DNA of 19,592 nucleotides from NCBI GenBank assembly GCA_004376695.1, contig SOJB01000102.1, positions 1 to 19,592 of the forward strand. The letters are read 5' to 3'. Positions 1 to 5,522 of this stretch are shown here, piece after piece. How positions within the stretch are numbered: the first letter of the stretch is position 1; every line of letters starts with the position of its first letter. The notes beneath the pieces were generated by a model. That model did no database searches. It saw only the letters and a program-made list of their open reading frames with translations, and was not told the origin of the DNA. Source of the stretch: Dehalococcoidia bacterium (GTDB taxonomy: Bacteria; Chloroflexota; Dehalococcoidia; GIF9; AB-539-J10). The position numbers were made by a program, and so were the translations under genes.

Positions 1-170
1 CCTCTCCGCACTGTCAAGCGACTTGCACTGGACCGTAGTTTATGTGCAGAAAACCTCAAGAAGGCGCGGTGACAGAACCCGGAAGGGAGTTCTGAATAAT
101 ACGATGGATTACAGACGGCAGGTTAGCTCGGATTTGCCGACGGCAGCGCTATCTGCTTTCCGTCGGTGAG
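1..170. other. Intergenic/window edge, no gene recognised
   Basis: I see no convincing coding frame here. A short inverted repeat, CAGAAC at 73-78 and GTTCTG at 89-94 with a 10-base loop, could be a weak hairpin. It has no T-tract, so its role and strand are unknown. The right part (137-166) holds the hairpin listed separately. Confidence 0.4.
137..166 (-). terminator. Hairpin just after the microprotein stop codon
   Basis: CCGACGG (137-143) pairs with CCGTCGG (160-166), and GCAG/CTGC can extend the stem inward with a bulge. On the minus strand it begins 5 bases after the stop codon at 171-173, where the end of the gatC-gatA transcript would be expected. No U-tract follows, so it may be an RNA-processing or stabilising 3' hairpin instead of a classic intrinsic terminator. 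Confidence 0.35.
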
Positions 171-308
171 CTATCGGCAGGTTCGAGCCAGGCCAACCGC
201 CAGGACCACCACGGCGATAATGACGATGGTCCAGATCGTTATCGGAGTGCGTCTGCCGGCCTTGGCAAGCCTGCGTTCAGCTTGTCTTCTTGTCCGCCTG
301 CTACCCAT
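171..308 (-). CDS. 45-residue basic, single-TM microprotein
   Basis: This reading frame gives 45 residues: a strongly basic N-terminal half (MGSRRTRRQAERRLAKAGRR) and a hydrophobic helix at about residues 23-41 (ITIWTIVIIAVVVLAVGLA), ending in RTCR. The architecture, positive cytoplasmic tail plus one membrane helix, is hard to get by chance and suggests an inner-membrane microprotein. It starts 41 bases after the gatA stop on the same strand, so it could be co-transcribed. A possible extended -10 box (TGT-TACAAT, TACAAT at 325-330) lies 16 bases before the ATG and could drive it separately. There is no strong Shine-Dalgarno. I do not recognise a family, and function is unknown. The opposite-strand ORF over this region looks like its shadow. 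Confidence 0.55.
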   Translation of the reverse strand: MGSRRTRRQAERRLAKAGRRTPITIWTIVIIAVVVLAVGLARTCR

Positions 309-349
309 ATTGCGCCCAGATTTGATTGTAACATGGCATTCCCCTTACC

Positions 350-1828
350 CTATTCACGTGACAGCGGAGGTCTTCTCTTATGCCAATCGGTTGCCTGTTC
401 GTAGGCGAAGGCGATGCGCAGCAGTGTCTCCTCGCTGAAGGGCTTACCTATGATCTGCATGCCTACGGGCAGATTGTCGGCAAAACCGCCAGGTATGGAG
501 ATAGCCGGCATTCCCGCTATGCTTACTGGCAGAGTGCATGCATCGCTCAGGTACATCTGCACCGGGTCTTCCAGCCTTTCACCGAGCCTGAATGGCACCG
601 TCGGTGAGGTAGGAGTGATGAGAGCATCATATCTTTCAAAGGCCCGGTCGAATTCCTGTTTTATCAGGGTGCGCACCTTCTGCGCTTTGAGATAGTAAGC
701 GTCGTAATAACCGGCGGATAATGCGTAAGTACCCAGCATTATGCGTCTCTTGACTTCAGGCCCGAAGCCGAATTGCCGCGTCCTCTCCGTTGTCTCGATC
801 ACACCGCTACCACCAGGTTCCGAAAAGCCATACTTCACTCCGTCGTAGCGAGCCAAATTCGCCGAGGCTTCGGATGGAGCCAGTATGTAGTAAGCAGCCA
901 GGGCGTATTTAGTATGTGGCAGAGAGGCTCCCCAATCCATTTCTGCACCGAGTTCCCGCAGCTTAGCGACAGCTGCCTCCAAAGCCGTCCTTACCCCGTC
1001 CTCCATTCCCTCGACAAGATATTCCCTGGGGATGCCCAGCTTCAGTCCTTTGATGCTGGCAGTCAGCTGCCGCGTGTAATCCGGCACCGGACGAGGTACC
1101 GAGGTTGAGTCTCTGGGGTCATACCCAGCCATGGCATTCATCACTAGGGCGCAGTCGGTGACATCCCTGGTCACCGGCCCGATCTGGTCGAGCGAACTGG
1201 CAAAAGCGACCAATCCGAAGCGGCTGACAAGACCGTAGGTTGGTCTAAATGCCACCACGTTACAAAATCCCGCCGGTTGACGGATGCTGCCTCCAGTATC
1301 AGAACCCAGAGCATAGATGGCCTCCCCCGCAGACACAGCAACTGCCGAGCCCCCGCTGCTGCCCCCAGGAACGCGACTCAAGTCCCAGGGATTGCGGGTG
1401 GGGAAAAAGGCGGAGTGCTCTGTGGAAGAGCCCATCGCGAACTCGTCCAAATTCGTCTTCCCCACTACTATCGCCTTCTGTGCCTTCAGTTTCTCAATCA
1501 CTGTAGCATCGTAGGGAGGGACGAAGTCCTCCAGCATCCTTGAGCCACACGTAGTTCTTATCGCCTTGGTACATATGGCATCCTTGATTAAGGCAGGGAT
1601 GCCGGTCAAAGGGGCAACCTCGCCGGTAGTTTTGATGTGGTTATCGACCTTTTCTGCCTCCTCCAGGGCGATATCTTCAACGACAGTGACACAGGCATGA
1701 ACCTTGCTTTCCACCTCGGCGATACGCTTCAGTACAGCCTTCGTGAGTTCCAGTGAGGAAATCTGCCTTCGCTTAAGAAGCTCGTGCGCCTCATGGATGG
1801 TTAGCTCGTATAGTTCTTTTGCTTGCAT
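350..1828 (-). CDS. gatA: Glutamyl-tRNA(Gln)/aspartyl-tRNA(Asn) amidotransferase subunit A
   Basis: GatA is the glutaminase subunit of the GatCAB complex, which amidates misacylated Glu-tRNA(Gln) or Asp-tRNA(Asn). The amidase-signature Ser-cisSer-Lys triad is present: Lys in IPALIKDA, Ser in VPGGSSGGSA and Ser in GSDTGGSIRQPA (K82, S157 and S181 from this start; spacing matches S. aureus K79/S154/S178). The family stretch GLVAFASSLDQIGPVTRDV is also visible. At 492 residues it has the usual full length. I chose ATG 1828 (MQAKELYELTIHEAHELL); an in-frame GTG at 1840 would add four residues. gatC lies upstream on the same strand, but about 185 bases separate them, which is unusually loose for this pair. 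gatB is not in the window. Confidence 0.96.
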   Translation of the reverse strand: MQAKELYELTIHEAHELLKRRQISSLELTKAVLKRIAEVESKVHACVTVVEDIALEEAEKVDNHIKTTGEVAPLTGIPALIKDAICTKAIRTTCGSRMLEDFVPPYDATVIEKLKAQKAIVVGKTNLDEFAMGSSTEHSAFFPTRNPWDLSRVPGGSSGGSAVAVSAGEAIYALGSDTGGSIRQPAGFCNVVAFRPTYGLVSRFGLVAFASSLDQIGPVTRDVTDCALVMNAMAGYDPRDSTSVPRPVPDYTRQLTASIKGLKLGIPREYLVEGMEDGVRTALEAAVAKLRELGAEMDWGASLPHTKYALAAYYILAPSEASANLARYDGVKYGFSEPGGSGVIETTERTRQFGFGPEVKRRIMLGTYALSAGYYDAYYLKAQKVRTLIKQEFDRAFERYDALITPTSPTVPFRLGERLEDPVQMYLSDACTLPVSIAGMPAISIPGGFADNLPVGMQIIGKPFSEETLLRIAFAYEQATDWHKRRPPLSRE

Positions 1829-1829
1829 A

Positions 1830-1901
1830 CTACCTAGCACCTGCCCTGAGGCTGCGACGCTCGATAATCCTGCGCCAGTCGGCGCCGGTCTTCCTATACA
1901 T
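1830..1901 (-). CDS. Possible 23-codon upstream ORF ending at the gatA start
   Basis: In the gatC-gatA gap, ATG at 1901 opens a frame of 23 basic residues (MYRKTGADWRRIIERRSLRA then GAR). Its TAG stop (1830-1832) is one base from the gatA ATG, giving TAGTATG. A purine-rich GGAAGAG abuts the ATG, closer than an ideal Shine-Dalgarno. It could couple translation into gatA or be chance; no family is recognised. Confidence 0.25.
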   Translation of the reverse strand: MYRKTGADWRRIIERRSLRAGAR

Positions 1902-2013
1902 CTCTTCCAGTCAGGATGTGTTTTGTGTCCATAGGCAACCCCAGGCCCAGAGACAACAATACTAAGGGCTCGCCGTCGTGACCGTAACTGTGTCAGTCAT
2001 CCACCAGACGGTC

Positions 2014-2307
2014 TCACTCCAGTATCGCCTGAACCTTAAAGCACTTCTCTGCTTGCCTGGGTGCGTTTGCCAGAATCTCAGCCTGTGAATACGGCTCAGT
2101 TACATCGTCTGTCCTGAGGACGTTTTGCAGCTGGATCGTATGCGTTGCAGGCGGCACGTCGGTTGTGTCCAGTTCCTTGAGTATCTCAAAATTCTCCAGC
2201 ATATTGGACATCTGGAGACTGAGTCTTTCGACCTCTTCCTCGCTCAGGCCCAGGCGGGCGAGTCGAGCGATATCCCGCACCAGTTCGTGACTCAGTTTCA
2301 TCTTCAC
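2014..2307 (-). CDS. gatC: Glutamyl-tRNA(Gln)/aspartyl-tRNA(Asn) amidotransferase subunit C
   Basis: GatC is the small clamp subunit that holds GatA and GatB together in the tRNA-dependent amidotransferase. The 97-residue product has the family pattern: LSHELVRDIARLARLGLSEE, a helical middle (LSLQMSNMLENFEILKELDT) and the V-P-P-A-T-H segment at about residues 51-56, followed by LRTDDV. Length is typical. The start is GTG 2307 (MKMKLSH) or ATG 2301 (MKLSH); a perfect -10 box 11 bases upstream predicts a 5' leader of only about 5-11 bases. It heads a gatC-gatA transcription unit. The start choice is the only real uncertainty. Confidence 0.93.
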   Translation of the reverse strand: MKMKLSHELVRDIARLARLGLSEEEVERLSLQMSNMLENFEILKELDTTDVPPATHTIQLQNVLRTDDVTEPYSQAEILANAPRQAEKCFKVQAILE

Positions 2308-2318
2308 CGGACCCTATG

Positions 2319-2347
2319 ATTATAGCACCTAAGTTCCAGCATAACTA
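2319..2347 (-). promoter_or_regulatory. Promoter of gatC (near-leaderless)
   Basis: On the minus strand, TATAAT (2319-2324) is a perfect -10 box with the extended TGC motif just upstream. A poor -35 (TAGTTA, 2342-2347) lies 17 bases away. Transcription would begin near 2312, about 5 bases before GTG 2307 or 11 before ATG 2301. The predicted leader is therefore too short for a normal Shine-Dalgarno. Confidence 0.6.
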
Positions 2348-2563
2348 TCCGAAACCGGGCGATTGCCGTTGCCCACTCCCCTCTTCCTGCCATCCTGAGA
2401 CCAGCCTCTCTTTATGTTCACCCACTGTGCCCGAGATCGCTGCCCCCGGCAAGCCGGCCCTTGCGACGACAGAAGGAGCTAGCCCATCACCCATCACACA
2501 AGAGAAGCACATGCTATTGCCATCGCCGCAGCCGTGTATTATGATGTCTGGAAGCGGATTGTG

Positions 2564-2656
2564 ATGAAAGAGGTTCGTGGCCAGCTTACCCGCAATGACC
2601 CGCAACCAGTATCCAGAGTTGATTTCCTGAAAGCGAGGCAACTGATATGGGGATGA
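2564..2656 (+). CDS. Possible 30-residue ORF overlapping the Gate-domain gene
   Basis: ATG 2564 begins a 30-residue frame (MKEVRGQLTRNDPQPVSRVD then FLKARQLIWG) whose TGA (2654-2656) overlaps the first codons of the next gene. A GGAAG motif lies 9 bases before the ATG. The same frame is open back to a TAG near 2480 and reads AIAIAAAVYYDVWKR upstream, which looks protein-like, so it could be the remnant of a longer gene. Length is too small for certainty and I do not recognise a family. The rest of 2348-2563 shows no other supportable gene. Confidence 0.3.
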   Translation: MKEVRGQLTRNDPQPVSRVDFLKARQLIWG

Positions 2657-3588
2657 CCGGTTCTCGAAGCCAGTTGAAGAGCGGAGTTCTGGCAGGGATC
2701 AAGCGGGGCTGGCGCAGCTTCGTCTGGATATGCAAGATCATTGTCCCGGTTTCACTGGTGACAACTCTCCTGCAGTGGACCAGTTGGCTTGACCAGCTCA
2801 GCTTCTTGTTCAATCCTTTGATGAGCCTGATCAATCTGCCTCCCCAGGCAGCCCTGCCCATCATCAGCGGAATGCTAACCAATATCTACGTCGCTATCGC
2901 CGCCATGGCCGCCATACCCTTCACCATCGAGCAGATGACCCTGATCGCCGTGTTCATTCTGATCTGCCATAACCTCATCGCGGAGGGAATCATCCAGCAC
3001 AAATCCGGCATCAATGTCATCAAGACCACTCTGATTCGCGTTACGGCAGCCATCCTCACGGTGCTCATCGTTTCCCGGTTTCTCGGTGATACCGGCCAGA
3101 CTATTACGGTGCTCACCCCACCATCCGACGCCAGTCCGCTGCTCACCGTAGTAAAGGACTGGGCACTAAACCTGATAGCCCTGGCATTAAGGATCCTCGG
3201 GATACTCATGGCTGTCATGATTATGCTGGAGCTATCGGAATCCCTGGGGTGGACGGAACGCTCCGTCAGATTCTTTCGACCTTTGATGAGGGTTCTCGGA
3301 CTCTCCGAGCAGACTACGACCCTATGGGTCACCAGTGCCGTATTCGGGCTGATGTACGGCGGAGCCATCACCATTGACAAAGCTAGAAAGGGGGCCCTCA
3401 GTAAGGAGGAACTGGAGCGTCTTCATATCTCTATCGGCATCAACCACAGTATAGTGGAAGACTCGTCATTGTTCCTGGCGCTGGCGCTGAACCCTTTCTG
3501 GTTGTGGGTACCAAAGCTGGTCACGGCAATAGCAGCGGTGCAGACGTATCGAGCCATACGTTACCTTAAGAGCAAGCTGCTGCACTGA
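2647..3588 (+). CDS. Nucleoside-recognition (Gate) domain membrane protein
   Basis: This 313-residue polytopic membrane protein resembles the Gate/nucleoside-recognition family that includes SpmA, SpmB and nucleoside-transporter cores. Two homologous halves are apparent. The first (residues about 10-155) contains KRGWRSFVWICKIIVPVSLV, the ISGMLTNIYVAIAAMAAIPF region and an ICHNLIAEG segment. The second (about 160-313) contains LALRILGILMAVMIMLE, VTSAVFGLMYGGAITI and HSIVEDSSLF. Hydrophobic stretches suggest about six to eight helices. The substrate is unknown; the family name does not prove nucleoside transport. ATG 2647 has GAGG (2635-2638) 8 bases upstream. A second ATG at 2653 would overlap the preceding small ORF as ATGA. 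Confidence 0.8.
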   Translation: MGMTGSRSQLKSGVLAGIKRGWRSFVWICKIIVPVSLVTTLLQWTSWLDQLSFLFNPLMSLINLPPQAALPIISGMLTNIYVAIAAMAAIPFTIEQMTLIAVFILICHNLIAEGIIQHKSGINVIKTTLIRVTAAILTVLIVSRFLGDTGQTITVLTPPSDASPLLTVVKDWALNLIALALRILGILMAVMIMLELSESLGWTERSVRFFRPLMRVLGLSEQTTTLWVTSAVFGLMYGGAITIDKARKGALSKEELERLHISIGINHSIVEDSSLFLALALNPFWLWVPKLVTAIAAVQTYRAIRYLKSKLLH

Positions 3589-3824
3589 TATGCCAACCTT
3601 TGGATACTGCCCCTGAGATCCTGCCCCCACCTGGCGAAACACGAATAAACTCCCGGGAGCCGGAATGCTGTCCGGTCATTTGGCGCTTTTCCCTGGAGGC
3701 ATACCTTCGTTCCTTCAGGCCAAGCCAGTGCCCTCTGAAAAACGCCGCCTGTCAGGGACGCCAGCTTTATCCACGGTATTCGGGGGCCCTATGAGAAGGA
3801 GCGAAGCAGCTTCCCTATGCCGTG
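3589..3824. other. Intergenic region after the Gate-domain gene
   Basis: No gene is supported here. It contains the palindrome CTCCCGGGAG (3650-3659) followed directly by a small hairpin, CCGGA (3660-3664) with TCCGG (3671-3675), possibly the 3' end of the upstream plus-strand transcript; there is no adjacent T-tract. A single DnaA-box-like TTATCCACG (3767-3775) stands alone. Confidence 0.4.
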
Positions 3825-3983
3825 CTAAGTAAAATGCCCAATAAGCGCTATCACGCCCCACAATATCAAGATGATGCCCACGAGATAATTGAGGATTTTC
3901 GGGAAAATCAGTACCACGATACCGAAGATAAGGCTGAGTACTCCTCCGATCAGGCCCAGATTACCAACCAGTGTGAAAGGCAT
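3825..3983 (-). CDS. 52-residue two-helix membrane protein, DUF3096-like
   Basis: A short minus-strand frame encodes 52 residues: MPFTLVGNLGLIGGVLSLIF, then GIVVLIFPKILNYLVGIILI and LWGVIALIGHFT. It is almost wholly hydrophobic, with helices at about residues 8-27 and 32-50 separated by a FPKILNYL turn. The pattern of a glycine-rich helix, Φ-P-x-x-L-N-Y-φ-V-G-I and a final φφxGφφxLIG helix matches my memory of DUF3096. An almost ideal Shine-Dalgarno, AGGAGGTGA, sits 6 bases before the ATG. It is divergent from apgM. Function is unknown; inner-membrane location is inferred from hydrophobicity. Confidence 0.8.
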   Translation of the reverse strand: MPFTLVGNLGLIGGVLSLIFGIVVLIFPKILNYLVGIILILWGVIALIGHFT

Positions 3984-4014
3984 AAAATATCACCTCCTGT
4001 ACTTGAGTTACACT

Positions 4015-4044
4015 AGTATGCCATGCAAACAAGCATTTCTGCAA
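4015..4044 (-). promoter_or_regulatory. Candidate promoter of the DUF3096-like gene
   Basis: On the minus strand, CATACT (4015-4020, preceded by TGG as an extended -10) lies 18 bases from TTGCAG (4039-4044). This would give a leader of about 25 bases carrying the strong Shine-Dalgarno. Both boxes are imperfect. Confidence 0.3.
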
Positions 4045-4054
4045 TAAGCATGGT

Positions 4055-4080
4055 CTCCCCCGCTATCAGGGAGGTTTTTT
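4055..4080 (+). terminator. Intrinsic terminator upstream of apgM
   Basis: CTCCC (4055-4059) pairs with GGGAG (4069-4073) across a 9-base loop, and is followed by G and six T residues (4075-4080) on the plus strand. A second small perfect hairpin follows at once, CCCGA/TCGGG (4081-4095). It sits before the apgM promoter and so would block read-through from the left. A CCATGC/GCATGG inverted repeat (4021-4053) precedes it; an attenuator role is possible but not needed to explain it. Confidence 0.6.
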
Positions 4081-4101
4081 CCCGATTCTTTCGGGAAGAG
4101 C

Positions 4102-4130
4102 TTGAACTTGGCTCTGCCTCCGAGTAGAAT
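4102..4130 (+). promoter_or_regulatory. Promoter of apgM (near-leaderless)
   Basis: TTGAAC (4102-4107) and TAGAAT (4125-4130) are separated by exactly 17 bases. Transcription would start near 4137-4138, 3-4 bases before ATG 4141. The TTG at 4102, which could be mistaken for a start codon, is thus better read as the -35 box. Confidence 0.6.
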
Positions 4131-4140
4131 AACAGGTACC

Positions 4141-5346
4141 ATGATTGGCTTGGAGCGCATGAAGAGAATATCCCGCACATCCACCTCCAGGATAGTGTTC
4201 TTGGTCATGGACGGGGTGGGCGGCCTGCCTCATTCTGTAACCGGCAAGACAGAACTGGAGTCAGCCAGGAAGCCCAACCTGGATCGTATAGCCAGGGACT
4301 CCCTTTGCGGGCTCATTGATCCGGTTGGCCCGGGAATCACGCCCGGGAGCGCCCCGGGACATCTGGCGCTTTTCGGCTATGATCCTGTCAAATATGATAT
4401 CGGGCGGGGAATCGTGGAAGCCCTGGGAATAGACCTGCAATTAGGACCAGACGATATCGCGGCCAGAGGTAATTTCTGCACCGTTGGTGACAGGGGAATC
4501 ATTGCCGACAGGCGAGCAGGGCGGATTTCTACAGCAAGAAATGCCGAGTTATGCCGCTTATTGAACAGTATAGCCATAAACGGAGCTGAGATTTCCGTGA
4601 TCCCTGTGAAAGAACACAGATTTGTTCTCATCCTTCGAGGCGAAGCTCTATCTCCTGAGCTGGCAGATTCTGACCCCCAGCAGGCAGGGCTCGCTCCCAA
4701 GAAGATAGAGGCGTTGTCGCCACGGGCAGAGAGAACAGCGGAAATCGCCAACCAATTCGTGTCTCAAGCAGGCAGCCGATTGAAGAACGAAGCTTCTACC
4801 AATATGGTGCTTCTGCGTGGCTTCTCGCGTCGTCCTGACATTCCCTCAATACCCGAGATCTACAAGCTAAAGCCGGCAGCCATCGCCGCATATCCTATGT
4901 ATCGAGGCCTGGCCAAGCTTGTGGGAATGGAAGTGTTACCCACTGGAGAAAGCATAGAAGGTCAGGTGGAGAGCTTGTGTCAGCATTATGGCGACTACGA
5001 TTTCTTCTTCATACATTTCAAAGGCACGGACTCCAGAGGGGAGGACGGCAACTTCGAGGCCAAAGTGCAGGCCATCGAGGAACTCGACAGTGCGCTCGCC
5101 AGCTTGCTCAGTTTGGACCCTGACGTCCTGATTGTGACCGGAGACCACTCTACTCCAGCAACCTTAGCTATGCATAGCTGGCATCCCGTCCCTTTCATGC
5201 TGAAGTCCAGATGGTGTCGCCCAGATAATGTCGTTGAGTTCTCGGAACGAGCCTGTCTTGCTGGAGGCATGGGACGTTTCGCCGCTACCGAAATCATGCC
5301 TTTGGCTATGGCCAATGCCCTGAAACTGGATAAGTTCGGTGCTTAG
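4141..5346 (+). CDS. apgM: 2,3-bisphosphoglycerate-independent phosphoglycerate mutase, archaeal type (ApgM)
   Basis: This enzyme interconverts 3- and 2-phosphoglycerate in glycolysis/gluconeogenesis and belongs to the alkaline-phosphatase superfamily. From ATG 4141 it has 401 residues, the normal length. Visible motifs are the N-terminal metal-binding strand IVFLVMDGVGGLP (Asp about 24), the nucleophile region ITPGSAPGHLALFGYDP (Ser about 70), HFKGTDSRGEDG (about 292-303), and TGDHSTPATLAMHSWHPVP (Asp/His 335/336, His 345 and 348), ending with GRFAATEIMPLAMANAL. In the GTDSRGEDG loop a Glu stands where archaeal members often have His (D-x3-H). ATG 4159 has GGAG only 3 bases upstream and is an alternative start. 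It converges on ftsK. Confidence 0.92.
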   Translation: MIGLERMKRISRTSTSRIVFLVMDGVGGLPHSVTGKTELESARKPNLDRIARDSLCGLIDPVGPGITPGSAPGHLALFGYDPVKYDIGRGIVEALGIDLQLGPDDIAARGNFCTVGDRGIIADRRAGRISTARNAELCRLLNSIAINGAEISVIPVKEHRFVLILRGEALSPELADSDPQQAGLAPKKIEALSPRAERTAEIANQFVSQAGSRLKNEASTNMVLLRGFSRRPDIPSIPEIYKLKPAAIAAYPMYRGLAKLVGMEVLPTGESIEGQVESLCQHYGDYDFFFIHFKGTDSRGEDGNFEAKVQAIEELDSALASLLSLDPDVLIVTGDHSTPATLAMHSWHPVPFMLKSRWCRPDNVVEFSERACLAGGMGRFAATEIMPLAMANALKLDKFGA

Positions 5347-5394
5347 GGACAAGAAATACCGAGCACCAAGTACGAGAAGTTCAACGATATCAAG

Positions 5395-5422
5395 GTCCCG
5401 ATGCATCTCAATGCATCGGGAC
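5395..5422. repeat. Perfect 12-bp hairpin between convergent genes
   Basis: GTCCCGATGCAT (5395-5406), loop CTCA, then ATGCATCGGGAC (5411-5422): a perfect 12-bp stem with a tetraloop in the 176-base gap between apgM and ftsK. It can form on either transcript, so it may act as a bidirectional terminator or 3' stabiliser, although no T-tract follows. It also looks like a dispersed palindromic repeat unit. A small tandem CAGGATT CAGGATT lies at about 5474-5487. No gene is supported in the gap. Confidence 0.65.
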
Positions 5423-5522
5423 GAAGCAGTCTCGAGAGTCACGAATCCAGGGTATTGGACTGCTGCGCTTGCTCAGGATTCAGGATTCTGTAAGGCATTG
5501 TTCAGGAATTGGCGAGCCCGGT

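Noticed and set aside
3767..3775. DnaA-box-like TTATCCACG
   Set aside because: A single near-match with no cluster, AT-rich unwinding region or dnaA/dnaN nearby; not enough for an origin.
3652..3829. Plus-strand frame with PGAGMLSGHLALFPGG, reminiscent of the ApgM motif PGSAPGHLALFGYDP
   Set aside because: The likeness is limited to a few residues, the frame lacks other ApgM motifs, and it overlaps nothing else diagnostic; likely coincidence.
4102..4140. TTG start of apgM at 4102
   Set aside because: The TTG is better explained as the -35 box (TTGAAC), and family similarity begins after 4160.
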